Origin: Candidatus Pelagibacterales bacterium
GTDB taxonomy: Bacteria; Pseudomonadota; Alphaproteobacteria; Pelagibacterales; Pelagibacteraceae
Assembly: GCA_004213215.1 (NCBI GenBank)
Contig: SHAO01000002.1
Coordinates: 1 to 54,055 of the forward strand
Direction of reading: 5' to 3'
Length of the DNA: 54,055 nucleotides
Part shown: in pieces, positions 8,134 to 17,810 of the stretch
Position numbering within the stretch: position 1 is the first letter of the stretch
Layout of the letters: each line of letters begins with the position of its first letter
Notes under the pieces: generated by a model
Told to the model about the DNA's origin: nothing
The model's database searches: none
What the model saw: the letters and a program-made list of their open reading frames with translations, nothing else
Translations under genes and position numbers: made by a program

Positions 8134-10566
8134 ATGAAATCAAAAGCCAAAGTAGTCGTAATTGGAGGAGGGGTGGTCGGAGTTAGTATGCTCTACCATT
8201 TAGCAAAAAAAGGCTGGTCTGATGTTGTTTGCGTTGAAAGAAAAGAGTTAACTTCTGGATCAACATGGCATGCAGCGGGATTGTTGCCTCTATTCAACAT
8301 GAGTTATTCTGTAGGACAGTTACATAAGTATGCTGTTGATTTTTATAAAACTTTAGAAAAAGAAACAGGAAAAAGTGTTGGGTTTAGTGTGGTTTCAAAT
8401 ATTCGTTTGGCAAGCACAAAAGATAGAATGGATGAATATCATCAATATGCTGGAGTAGCTAAAACAATTGGCGTTGATGTAAAATTTTTAACGCCTAAAC
8501 AAGTAAAAGAGATTTGGCCTTTATGTAATGTCGAAGACTTGGTGGGTGCAATACAGCATCCTGAGGATGGATATATTCAACCAGCAGATTTAACGCAGGC
8601 TTTAGCCGCAGGCGCTAGAAATAGAGGAGCAGAAATTTATAGAAACACAACAGTAATAGGAATTAAACAAACAAAAAATGGCTGGGTCGTAGAAACCGAT
8701 AAAGGTACTATTGAATGCGAACATGTTGTTTCGTGTACTGGAAATTTTGCTAGACAAACTGGTAAAATGGTTGGTCTTGAAATTCCAGCAATTCCAGTAG
8801 AGCATCAATATATAGTTACAGAACCCCACCCCGAAATTCAAAAAAGAAAGAAGGATGGTTTACCAGAAATGGGCGTTCTTAGAGATAGTGATAGTAGATG
8901 GTATATGCGAGAAGAAGCTGGAGGATTAATTTTAGGTCCATATGAAGACGGTGCACCATGCTGTTATGTTGATGGTCCTTCAAAAGATTCAGAATATGAA
9001 TTATTTCAAGAAGATCTAGATAGACTTGCTCCACATATAGAAGGAGCTATTCATCGCGTTCCTGCTTTTGGTGAAGTAGGAGTTAAAAAAGTTTATAATG
9101 GAGCTATTTGTTATACACCAGATGGAAATCCAATTGTGGGCCCCGCTTGGGGTTTAAAAAATTTTTGGATCAATGAAGGACATAGTTTTGGTATTACTGC
9201 AGCAGGTGGAGCAGGCTGGCAACTTGCTGAATGGATAGTTGATGGTGAACCAACAGTTGATATGCTTGGTGTTGAGCCGAGAAGGTATGGAGATTATGCA
9301 ACCAAATCTTACTTAAAAGAAAAAAATGAAGAAGCATATAACCATGTATTTAAAGTCCATTACCCAGATGAAGAAAGGGGAGCTGCTAGAGAATTAAGAA
9401 CTTCGCCTTGTTATGATAGAATGAAAAGTCTAGGTGCAGTTTTTGGTCAAAAATTTGGCTGGGAGAGACCAAACTTTTTTGCAGTTGATGGAATGGAACA
9501 AAAAGACGATTGGTCTTTTAGAAGATCTAAATGGTTTAAAGCAATAGAAAAAGAGTGCAAAAATGTTAGAGAAAATGTTGGGTTATTAGATATGACAGCA
9601 TTTGCTAAATGTAGAATAAAAGGACCAGGAGCCGAAAATTTTTTAGATTATTTAGTAGCTAATAAACTTCCTAAAAAAATAGGAAGAATAGGTTTATGTC
9701 ATGCTCTAAACACAAAAGGAGGAGTTCACTCTGAATTTACAATCATGAGGGAAGATGAAGATAGTTTTTATTTAGTTTCTGCAGGAGCAAATCAAAGATT
9801 AGATCATGATTGGATTAATAAATGGATGCCAAAAGATGGAAGTGTTCAATTTGAAAATTTAACTAACTCAGTAGGTGTTTTAGTTATATCAGGCCCAAAG
9901 GCTAGAGAGTTAATCTCGAGAGTTTCAAAAGATGATTTTTCAAATGATAATTTTAAATGGTTAAGTGCAAAAAATATAAATGTTGGAAACGCACCAGTTA
10001 ATGCAATGAGAGTAAATTTTGTAGGTGAACTAGGATGGGAATTACATCATCCAATTGAATACCAAAATCATATTTTTGATAAATTAATAGAAGCTGGAAA
10101 AGATTTGGGACTCAAACCTTATGGGATTAGAGCTATGAATAGTTTAAGGCTTGAAAAATCTTATAAATTGGTTGGAACTGAACTATCAATTGAATATTCC
10201 CCTTATGAATCTGGATTAGATAGATTTATTCATCCGAATAAAGGAAATTTTATAGGATTAGAGGCTTTAAATAGATGGAGAGAAAAAGGTTTTAACAATA
10301 AATTAGTAACTCTAGAAATTCATGACGTAAAAGATGCAGATGTATTAGGAAATAATCCAATTTACGATAATGGAAAAGTTGTTGGAAGAGCAACAGGAGG
10401 AGATTTTGGTTTTAGATTAAGTAAATCAATAGCTCTAGGAATGGTTAAACCAGAGATTGCGACAACAGGTCAAAAATTGAAAATTGATATTCTTGGTAAA
10501 ATGTATGATGTTACTGTTTTAGAAGAGAGTCCTTATGATCCAGAAAATAAATTATTAAGAGCTTAA
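8134..10566 (+). CDS. FAD-dependent dimethylglycine/sarcosine dehydrogenase-like protein (DAO + GcvT domains)
   Basis: 810 aa; VVVIGGGVVGVSMLYHLAKKGW..LTSGSTWHAAGLLP then C-terminal aminomethyltransferase domain. Confidence 0.9.
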   Translation: MKSKAKVVVIGGGVVGVSMLYHLAKKGWSDVVCVERKELTSGSTWHAAGLLPLFNMSYSVGQLHKYAVDFYKTLEKETGKSVGFSVVSNIRLASTKDRMDEYHQYAGVAKTIGVDVKFLTPKQVKEIWPLCNVEDLVGAIQHPEDGYIQPADLTQALAAGARNRGAEIYRNTTVIGIKQTKNGWVVETDKGTIECEHVVSCTGNFARQTGKMVGLEIPAIPVEHQYIVTEPHPEIQKRKKDGLPEMGVLRDSDSRWYMREEAGGLILGPYEDGAPCCYVDGPSKDSEYELFQEDLDRLAPHIEGAIHRVPAFGEVGVKKVYNGAICYTPDGNPIVGPAWGLKNFWINEGHSFGITAAGGAGWQLAEWIVDGEPTVDMLGVEPRRYGDYATKSYLKEKNEEAYNHVFKVHYPDEERGAARELRTSPCYDRMKSLGAVFGQKFGWERPNFFAVDGMEQKDDWSFRRSKWFKAIEKECKNVRENVGLLDMTAFAKCRIKGPGAENFLDYLVANKLPKKIGRIGLCHALNTKGGVHSEFTIMREDEDSFYLVSAGANQRLDHDWINKWMPKDGSVQFENLTNSVGVLVISGPKARELISRVSKDDFSNDNFKWLSAKNINVGNAPVNAMRVNFVGELGWELHHPIEYQNHIFDKLIEAGKDLGLKPYGIRAMNSLRLEKSYKLVGTELSIEYSPYESGLDRFIHPNKGNFIGLEALNRWREKGFNNKLVTLEIHDVKDADVLGNNPIYDNGKVVGRATGGDFGFRLSKSIALGMVKPEIATTGQKLKIDILGKMYDVTVLEESPYDPENKLLRA

Positions 10567-11315
10567 TGAAAATTTTAGTTGCTGTTAAAAGAGTCATTGA
10601 TTACAACGTCCAAATCAGGGTTAAAGAAGATGGTACAGGCGTTCACACAGATAATGTCAAAATGTCAACAAATCCACCGGATGATAATGCTATTGAGGAA
10701 GCAGTAAAGTTAAAAGAATCTGGTAAAGTAAAAGAAATCGTTGCTGTTACAGTTGGAGAAGAAAAAGCACAGGAAACAGTTAGAAAAGCTTTAGCTGTAG
10801 GTGCTGATAGAGGAATTCATGTTAAAGCAGATAGTTATATTGAACCTCTAGGCATTGCAAAAATTTTAAAAAAAGTTGTAGAAAAAGAAAAGCCAGATAT
10901 GGTTTTTTTAGGCAAACAGGCTATTGATGATGATTGTAATCAAACAGGTCAAATGTTAGCTGCTATTTTGAATTGGCCGCAGGGAACTTTCACATCTAAA
11001 ATTAATCTAAAAGAAAAAACTGTGGAGATAGTAAGAGAAATTGACGAGGGTTTAGAAACTTTAGAAATAAATCTACCCGCAGTAATTACTTGCGATTTAA
11101 GACTTAATGAACCTCGTTTTGCTTCTTTACCGAATATTATGAAAGCAAAGAAAAAACCTATAGACCAAATGATTGCAAAAGATTTAGGAATAGATATTAA
11201 AAATAGAATCCAACAATTAAAAGTAGAAGAGCCACCTAAGAGAAAAAGCGGAATTAAAGTTTCAAGCGTGGCAGAATTAGTAAGCAAACTTAAAAATGAA
11301 GCAAAGGTAATATAA
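10566..11315 (+). CDS. etfB: electron transfer flavoprotein beta subunit
   Basis: 249 aa, MKILVAVKRVIDYNVQIRV..NPPDDNAIEEAVKLKE..FLGKQAIDDDCNQTGQM. Confidence 0.95.
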   Translation: MKILVAVKRVIDYNVQIRVKEDGTGVHTDNVKMSTNPPDDNAIEEAVKLKESGKVKEIVAVTVGEEKAQETVRKALAVGADRGIHVKADSYIEPLGIAKILKKVVEKEKPDMVFLGKQAIDDDCNQTGQMLAAILNWPQGTFTSKINLKEKTVEIVREIDEGLETLEINLPAVITCDLRLNEPRFASLPNIMKAKKKPIDQMIAKDLGIDIKNRIQQLKVEEPPKRKSGIKVSSVAELVSKLKNEAKVI

Positions 11316-12268
11316 TGTCAGTCTTATTAGTAGCAGAACATGATAATTCAAATTTAAAGGCGTTCACTTTAAATGCTATTAGCGCAGCTTCGAAAATAAA
11401 TAATGATATTCATGTTTTAGTTGCTGGATTTGAATGTGATAACGTTTCAAAAGAAGTAGCATCAATTCCATTAGTAAAAAAAGTTTTACTTTGTGACTCA
11501 CAGAATTATAAAAATTATTTGCCAGAAAATTTAGCTCCATTAATAACTAAAGTTTCAGAAAAATATGATCACATTGTTGCATCAGCAAATACCTTTGGAA
11601 AAAATTTTATGCCAAGAGTGGCAGCTGCATTAGATGTATCTCAAATAAGTGATGTTATTAAGGTTAATGATTCGGAAACTTTTCTCAGACCTGTTTACGC
11701 TGGAAATGCTTTTGCTACAGTTAAAAGTAATGATAAAAAGAAATGTGTAACTATTAGACCAACTTCTTTTGATCCTGCTCCCAAAACAGGAGGATCGGCA
11801 CAAGTTGAAAAAATAGAAGCAGTAGCCGTACCAAATATTTCAAAATTTATTAAAAGAGAAGAGACAAAATCAGAAAGACCAGAACTAGGAACTGCTCGTA
11901 TCGTTATATCTGGCGGAAGGGGCATGCAAAGTGGAGAGAATTTTAAACTTATTAATTCAATAGCCGATAAATTAAATGCAGCAGTAGGTGCTTCAAGAGC
12001 AGCAGTTGATGCCGGCTATATTGGAAATGACCATCAAGTAGGTCAAACTGGAAAAGTGGTAGTGCCAGATTTGTATATTGCAGTTGGAATCTCAGGCGCA
12101 ATTCAACATTTAGCTGGCATGAAGGAGAGTAAAATTATTGTCGCAATTAACAAAGACGGTGAAGCACCCATTTTTAGTGTTGCGGATTATGGGTTAGAAG
12201 CAGATTTATTTACAGCACTACCAGAATTTTTATCTGAACTGAACAAACTGAATACTATCCAAAAATAA
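11315..12268 (+). CDS. etfA: electron transfer flavoprotein alpha subunit
   Basis: 317 aa, VSGGRG-type motif and C-terminal VGQTGKVVVPDLYIAVGISGAIQHLAGMKESKIIVAINKD. Confidence 0.95.
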   Translation: MSVLLVAEHDNSNLKAFTLNAISAASKINNDIHVLVAGFECDNVSKEVASIPLVKKVLLCDSQNYKNYLPENLAPLITKVSEKYDHIVASANTFGKNFMPRVAAALDVSQISDVIKVNDSETFLRPVYAGNAFATVKSNDKKKCVTIRPTSFDPAPKTGGSAQVEKIEAVAVPNISKFIKREETKSERPELGTARIVISGGRGMQSGENFKLINSIADKLNAAVGASRAAVDAGYIGNDHQVGQTGKVVVPDLYIAVGISGAIQHLAGMKESKIIVAINKDGEAPIFSVADYGLEADLFTALPEFLSELNKLNTIQK

Positions 12269-12289
12269 TTAGTTTGATATAGTCTTTCC

Positions 12290-13897
12290 ATGGCTAGAGA
12301 GGCAATGGAATATGATGTAGTAATTGTTGGTGCAGGACCAGCCGGTTTATCAACAGCTATAAAGCTTAAAAAACTTGATTCTAATCTAAATGTCTGTGTC
12401 CTTGAAAAAGGATCGGAAGTTGGTGCTCATATTTTAAGTGGAAATGTTTTTGAAACCAAAGCTCTTGATGAACTATTGCCTAATTGGAATAATGAAGGAT
12501 CTCCTATAAAAACAAAAGTTTCAAGGGAAAAATTCTTATTTTTAGGAAAAAACTCTTCTTTGAGTTGGCCAACATGGCTTTTACCTTCAGTGCAAAAAAA
12601 TCATAAAAATTATATTATCAGCCTTGCTAATCTTTGTCGTTGGTTAGCCGAACAAGCTGAAAAGCTAGGTGTTGAAATATTTCCAGGTTTTCCAGCAAGC
12701 GAAGTTCTTTATAATGAAGATGGATCAGTAAAAGGTGTAGCCACTTTAGACATGGGGTTAGATAAAGAAGGTAATAAAAAAGACACCTATCAAGAAGGAA
12801 TGGAACTACATGCCAAAGTTACAGTTTTTTCAGAAGGTTGTAGAGGTCATTTAGGAAAACAATTAATTAAAAAATTTAATCTTGATGAAGGAAAAAACCC
12901 TCAACAATATGGCATCGGTTTTAAGGAAATTTGGGAGGTAAGTGAAGAACAGCATCAAGAAGGAATGATTATGCATACCATAGGCTGGCCCCTTGATAAT
13001 AAAACTTACGGAGGTAGTTTTATATATCATGCAGAAAATAAACAAATTTATTTTGGGTATGTGGTTGGTCTTGATTATAAAAATCCATACCTTTCTCCTT
13101 TTGATGAATTTCAAAGATTTAAAACACATAAAGCTATTCGCAAAATATTAGAAGGTGGAAAACGTATCGCTTTTGGTGCTAGAGCTTTGATTGAAGGTGG
13201 TATACAAAGTTTACCTAAAATGTTTATGCCTGGAGCATTATTAATTGGTTGTGATGCTGGGACTTTAAATATGCCAAAAATCAAAGGTTCACATACAGCA
13301 ATGAAAAGTGGGATAGTTGCAGCAGAAGCAATTTTTGAAAATATAAAAAATAAAGCAGATTTATCAATTTATGAAAAAAAATTTAAAGAAAGCTGGGCTT
13401 ATAAAGAATTATATGCTGCAAGAAATGTAAAACCCAGTTTTAGTTGGGGCTTAATTCTTGGAATTATTTTTACTGGAATTGATCAAATTTTATTTAGAGG
13501 TAAATTACCTTTTACATTAAAACATAAACATGCTGATCACAAATCTTTGAAAACAGCTAACCAAATGCCTAAAATAGAATACCCCAAACCTGATGGTAAA
13601 CTTACTTTTGATAAAACTAGCTCAGTTTATTTAACAGGAACAAATCATACGGAAAACCAACCTGTTCATCTAAAACTTAAGGATCCCAACTTACCAATTA
13701 ATTATACATTAAAAGAATATGACGAACCTGCACAAAGATATTGTCCAGTAGGAGTTTATGAAATTCAACAAGATAAATTTGTAATTAATTCACAAAACTG
13801 CATTCATTGCAAAACTTGTGACATTAAAGAACCATCACAAAATATAACTTGGGTATCCCCTGAAGGAGGAGGAGGACCAAAGTATGGCAACATGTAG
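12290..13897 (+). CDS. electron transfer flavoprotein-ubiquinone oxidoreductase
   Basis: 535 aa, FAD motif DVVIVGAGPAGLSTAIKLKKL and C-terminal 4Fe-4S ferredoxin motif NCIHCKTCDIKEPSQNITWVSPEGGGGPKY. Confidence 0.95.
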   Translation: MAREAMEYDVVIVGAGPAGLSTAIKLKKLDSNLNVCVLEKGSEVGAHILSGNVFETKALDELLPNWNNEGSPIKTKVSREKFLFLGKNSSLSWPTWLLPSVQKNHKNYIISLANLCRWLAEQAEKLGVEIFPGFPASEVLYNEDGSVKGVATLDMGLDKEGNKKDTYQEGMELHAKVTVFSEGCRGHLGKQLIKKFNLDEGKNPQQYGIGFKEIWEVSEEQHQEGMIMHTIGWPLDNKTYGGSFIYHAENKQIYFGYVVGLDYKNPYLSPFDEFQRFKTHKAIRKILEGGKRIAFGARALIEGGIQSLPKMFMPGALLIGCDAGTLNMPKIKGSHTAMKSGIVAAEAIFENIKNKADLSIYEKKFKESWAYKELYAARNVKPSFSWGLILGIIFTGIDQILFRGKLPFTLKHKHADHKSLKTANQMPKIEYPKPDGKLTFDKTSSVYLTGTNHTENQPVHLKLKDPNLPINYTLKEYDEPAQRYCPVGVYEIQQDKFVINSQNCIHCKTCDIKEPSQNITWVSPEGGGGPKYGNM

Positions 13898-13901
13898 CAG
13901 T

Positions 13902-14282
13902 CTAAGAAATATCAATAGCAAATTTTTTAAGTTGTTCTAAAGATATAACTTCAAGAGTTTTATAATTAGTTTTTTTTAAAAAAATTTTACATGCTGTTCC
14001 TGCTTTAATTGATTGAGAGTAGGTTCCTGCACAAACACACCAACAATCACCATCTTTTAATCCAGGAAAACCAAACTCTGTATGAGGCGTTATTAAATCG
14101 TTTCCAGCTTCTTTTGCCCAGTTTAAGAATTTTGTATTTACTTTAGCACAAACTGTGTGAAGACCCTGGTCCATTTCATCTGTATTACAGCAACCATCTC
14201 TATACCAACCTGTCAGAGGATTAGAAGAGCAAGACTCAAGATTTTCACCTAAAACATTTTTTTGAATTTTTTCTTCAGACAT
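13902..14282 (-). CDS. DUF2237-family protein
   Basis: 126 aa; KNVLGENLESCSSNPLTGWYRDGCCNT..GDCWCVCA. Confidence 0.8.
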   Translation of the reverse strand: MSEEKIQKNVLGENLESCSSNPLTGWYRDGCCNTDEMDQGLHTVCAKVNTKFLNWAKEAGNDLITPHTEFGFPGLKDGDCWCVCAGTYSQSIKAGTACKIFLKKTNYKTLEVISLEQLKKFAIDIS

Positions 14283-14749
14283 TATAATTTTGTGGGATTA
14301 GGCTCATCTTTATAAACTGTTTTTGGGTCAAAAATTTTTTTCTTTTCTTTAAATTCCATTTCTAATTCTTTTTCATTTTTAATTTTCCCCAAAGGTATGG
14401 ATCTGTAAAAGCAAGAACGAAAACCTACATGGCAGCTTGCACCATTTCCAATGTCGACTAATAACCAAATTGAATCTTGATCATCATCTATTCTAATTTC
14501 TTTAACTATTTGAACAAAACCACTTATTTGTCCTTTATGCCATAATTTTTTTCTTGAGCGGCTCCAGTAATGTGCTTCTTTAGTTTCAATTGTTTTTTTT
14601 AAAGCTTCAGCATTCATATACCCGTGCATCAAGATGTCGCCGTTTTTAAAATCGCTAGTAATAACTGGTATCAGGCCATTTTCATCAAATTTTGGCTCTA
14701 AAAACTTACCTTCTTCAACCTCTTTAATACTTTCTCTTTTTTTAAACAT
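14282..14749 (-). CDS. hisI: phosphoribosyl-AMP cyclohydrolase
   Basis: 155 aa; DILMHGYMNAEALKKTIETKEAHYWSRSRKKLWHKGQISGFVQ..CHVGFRSCFYR. Confidence 0.93.
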   Translation of the reverse strand: MFKKRESIKEVEEGKFLEPKFDENGLIPVITSDFKNGDILMHGYMNAEALKKTIETKEAHYWSRSRKKLWHKGQISGFVQIVKEIRIDDDQDSIWLLVDIGNGASCHVGFRSCFYRSIPLGKIKNEKELEMEFKEKKKIFDPKTVYKDEPNPTKL

Positions 14750-14793
14750 AAATTATATTATATAGATATTAAGATAATTATAAAATTAATATT

Positions 14794-15405
14794 ATGAAAT
14801 TAGTAAAAGACGCAAATCAAATTAAAGAAAAAAAAGAAGTTATCTCAGATGAACAAGCTGAGGAGGCAATTAAGACAATTATTCAATGGATTGGTGAAGA
14901 CCCTAACCGTGAAGGGCTACTTTCAACTCCCAAAAGAGTAATAAAAGCTTTTAAAGAATATTTTCAAGGTTACAAACAAGATCCAAATAAATATTTATCT
15001 AAAACGTTTACTGAAGTGGACGGTTACGATGATATGGTAATTGAAAAAAATATAAGTCTACAAAGTCATTGCGAACATCACATGGCTCCAATTATAGGTG
15101 TTGCCCATGTTGCATATATACCTTCTAGTAAAGTTGTGGGTCTAAGTAAGCTCGCACGCGTTGTTGAAGTTTTTTCAAAAAGACTACAAACACAAGAACG
15201 CCTAACAATGCAGATTGCAAAAACAATAATGGACGTATTACAACCTAGAGGTGTTGCTGTTACTATAGATGCTTCTCATCAATGCATGACAAATAGAGGT
15301 ATAAAAAAAGAAAGCGCTACTACCGTCACTAATTACTTCCTAGGAGCTTTTAAGGATGATTTAAGTTTTCAAAATCGTTACTTAAGATATATTAACAAAG
15401 ATTAA
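14794..15405 (+). CDS. folE: GTP cyclohydrolase I
   Basis: 203 aa; EGLLSTPKRV..SHCEHHMAPIIGVAHVAYIPSSKVVGLSKLARVVEVFSKRLQTQERLT. Confidence 0.95.
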   Translation: MKLVKDANQIKEKKEVISDEQAEEAIKTIIQWIGEDPNREGLLSTPKRVIKAFKEYFQGYKQDPNKYLSKTFTEVDGYDDMVIEKNISLQSHCEHHMAPIIGVAHVAYIPSSKVVGLSKLARVVEVFSKRLQTQERLTMQIAKTIMDVLQPRGVAVTIDASHQCMTNRGIKKESATTVTNYFLGAFKDDLSFQNRYLRYINKD

Positions 15406-15430
15406 TATTAATTAGTTCCACATTTTCAAA

Positions 15431-16432
15431 ATGAGTAATAAGTTTAAAGCTATAGTTCTTGAACAGTCTGGCGAACTCTTTTCAAGAGAGGTGAAAACTC
15501 TAGATAAAAGTTTTTTAAATTCTGGAGATGTTTTAGCAAAAGTAGAATACTCTAATTTAAATTTCAAAGATGCCATGATTCTAAAAAATGGTGGTAAATT
15601 AGTTAAGGAATATCCAAGAATACCAGGTATAGATTTTTCAGGAACAGTTGAAGAAAGTAGCGTTGATGATTTTAAGAAGGGTGACCAAATTATAGTAAAT
15701 GGTGCTAGAGTTGGCGAACTATATCATGGTGGATACTCTCAATATGCTAAAGTTAAAAAAGAATTTATAATCAAAAAACCAAACGGGATTAGCAGTAGAC
15801 AAGCAATGATTTTAGGCACAGGTGGGTTTACTGCTGTATTATGTGCGTTTGCAATAAAAGCAAGAGAAGAACTTTTATTAGGCGAAAAAGTTAAAGATGT
15901 TTTGGTAACCGGAGCTACCGGCGGAGTAGGAATAGTTGCAGTTATGGCTTTATCAAAATTAGGATGTAATGTGACAGCTGTTACTGGAAAAATGGAACAA
16001 AGTAATTTCTTAAAAGAACTAGGTGCTAAAAATATTATCAATCGAAAAGAACTGGAAACTGAACCTAAACTTCTTGGTAAAGGAGCATGGGATGGGGTAG
16101 TAGATACCGTGGGTGGCAATATTTTAGCTAATGCAATTTCTCAAACAAAACATTCAGGAATAGTCGCTGCTTGTGGTAATGCTAGTGGAAACAAGCTAAA
16201 TACTTCAGTAATTCCTTTTATTTTAAGAGGTATAAAGCTATGGGGAGTAGACTCAGTTGCAGTTAGTAAAAAAAGAAAAGAATTTGTTTGGGGCGAGATG
16301 TCTAAATTAATTGATTTTAATTTATTAGAAAAATCAATTAAGACAACTAGTCTAGAAGAATTATTAAATATTTTTCCGAAAATGCTTGAGGGAAAATTAT
16401 CTAATAAAGTGTTGATAGATGTAAATAAATAA
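15431..16432 (+). CDS. acuI: YhdH/AcuI-type acrylyl-CoA reductase (zinc-free MDR oxidoreductase)
   Basis: 333 aa; VEYSNLNFKDAMILKNGGKLVKEYPRIPGIDFSGTV..VLVTGATGGVGIVAVMALSKLGCNVTAVTGK. Confidence 0.82.
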   Translation: MSNKFKAIVLEQSGELFSREVKTLDKSFLNSGDVLAKVEYSNLNFKDAMILKNGGKLVKEYPRIPGIDFSGTVEESSVDDFKKGDQIIVNGARVGELYHGGYSQYAKVKKEFIIKKPNGISSRQAMILGTGGFTAVLCAFAIKAREELLLGEKVKDVLVTGATGGVGIVAVMALSKLGCNVTAVTGKMEQSNFLKELGAKNIINRKELETEPKLLGKGAWDGVVDTVGGNILANAISQTKHSGIVAACGNASGNKLNTSVIPFILRGIKLWGVDSVAVSKKRKEFVWGEMSKLIDFNLLEKSIKTTSLEELLNIFPKMLEGKLSNKVLIDVNK

Positions 16433-17322
16433 TGGATTGGGATAAACTCAAAATATTTCATGCCGTAGCCGAGGCTGGAAATTTTACAAAAGCTACCTAC
16501 ACATTAAATTTAAGTCAGTCAGCAATCAGTAGACAAATACAATCATTAGAACAAGAATTGAAAACCCAATTATTTGAAAGACACGCTAGGGGTTTATCTT
16601 TAACAGAAAATGGAGAGTATCTTTTTAAAACAGCTCATGAAGTTATATCTAAACTTAAAGATGTAGAATCAACTTTGATGGATAAAAAAGATAAACCTAG
16701 TGGGAAATTAACAGTTACTACAGTTGTTAGTTTTGGTACCACTTGGTTAACACCAAGGATTCAGGAGTTTATGAAACTTAATCCTGAAATTGAAATTGAG
16801 TTAATTTTTGATGACAAAGAGCTTGATCTTAGTACTCGCCAAGCTGATATTGGTATATGGATGAGACGTCCTAAACAATTAAATCATATACAAAAAAAAC
16901 TAATTGATATTCATTATCATATTTATGGCTCTGCAAAATATTTAGAAAAATATGGACATCCGAAAAATTTATCAGATTTAAATAAACATAAGTTTATTTC
17001 GTATGGTAGAGGTGCCCCCTCTCCAGTTTTTAATCCTGACTGGGCTTTAAAAGTAGGCAATAAAGACGATAAAAAAAGAAAACCAATAATGAAAGTAAAC
17101 AGTGTTTATGGTCTTTTACTTGCAGTTCAAAGTGGGGTAGGTTTAGCAGCTCTTCCTGATTATATAACTATGTCAGTACCAAATATTATAAGAGTTTTAC
17201 CTAAAGTTGAGGGACCCAAAACAGAAGCTCACTTTGTTTATCCGCAATCACTTAAGAATGTTGCGAGGGTAATTGCTTTTAGAAATTTTTTGTATAGCAA
17301 AATAAGTAAGTGGGAGTTCTAA
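16432..17322 (+). CDS. LysR-family transcriptional regulator
   Basis: 296 aa; N-terminal HTH (FHAVAEAGNFTKATYTLNLSQSAISRQIQSLEQELKTQLFER). ATG overlaps the acuI stop. Confidence 0.93.
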   Translation: MDWDKLKIFHAVAEAGNFTKATYTLNLSQSAISRQIQSLEQELKTQLFERHARGLSLTENGEYLFKTAHEVISKLKDVESTLMDKKDKPSGKLTVTTVVSFGTTWLTPRIQEFMKLNPEIEIELIFDDKELDLSTRQADIGIWMRRPKQLNHIQKKLIDIHYHIYGSAKYLEKYGHPKNLSDLNKHKFISYGRGAPSPVFNPDWALKVGNKDDKKRKPIMKVNSVYGLLLAVQSGVGLAALPDYITMSVPNIIRVLPKVEGPKTEAHFVYPQSLKNVARVIAFRNFLYSKISKWEF

Positions 17323-17325
17323 ATT

Positions 17326-17643
17326 TTACTTATAAGTTTCAGTTTTAATTTTCAAGCGTGCACCTTCTTCTATAGATAAGGTTTTTTGATTTAAAACGCC
17401 CTCAATGTTTGCTGTTTTTTTTATATTTATTTGATCAGAGCTTACATTTCCTTCGAGCTTACCGCCCAAATAAGCTTTTTTTGACTTAATGTTACCTTTA
17501 ATATTTGATTTTGAGTGAGTTAGTATTTCTCCAGCTGTTATATCTCCATTTATTTTTGCATCTATTATAATTTTATCTTTTTCTACCACTTCACCTTCAA
17601 TGGAAACGTCCGATAAAAGTATTGATGTTTTTTCTTCAGTCAT
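17326..17643 (-). CDS. bactofilin / polymer-forming cytoskeletal protein
   Basis: From MTEEKTSILLSDVSIEGEVVEKDKIIIDAKINGDITAG..KGNIKSKKAYLGGKLEGNV, beta-helical repeat. ORF track start at 17673 gives a less likely leader. Confidence 0.85.
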   Translation of the reverse strand: MTEEKTSILLSDVSIEGEVVEKDKIIIDAKINGDITAGEILTHSKSNIKGNIKSKKAYLGGKLEGNVSSDQINIKKTANIEGVLNQKTLSIEEGARLKIKTETYK

Positions 17644-17721
17644 AATAATTTCTATACAACTAACCATATACATAGAAAACCTTGTCTCCTATACTCTTTT
17701 TAGTTGCATTTAGTGCGACAT

Positions 17722-17765
17722 ATTGATATTGATAATCATTCTCATTGATATTGATAATCATTATC
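17722..17765 (+). promoter_or_regulatory. tandem Fur-box-like operator upstream of iron ABC transporter
   Basis: Two consecutive 22-nt units: attgatattgataatcattctc | attgatattgataatcattatc. Each contains GATAATCATTNTC, a near match to the GATAATGATAATCATTATC Fur consensus. Confidence 0.85.
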
Positions 17766-17810
17766 ATTAAACGTTATGGTTTAATTAATTATTATAAATG
17801 GGAGGAAAAA

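Noticed and set aside
10949-11287. 112-aa minus-strand ORF; also 8602-8841, 11695-11925, 12863-13129
   Set aside because: Shadows of the DMGDH-like/etfB/etfA/ETF-QO genes.
15739-16119. 126-aa and 106-aa (16141-16461) minus-strand ORFs
   Set aside because: Antisense to acuI, no recognisable domain.
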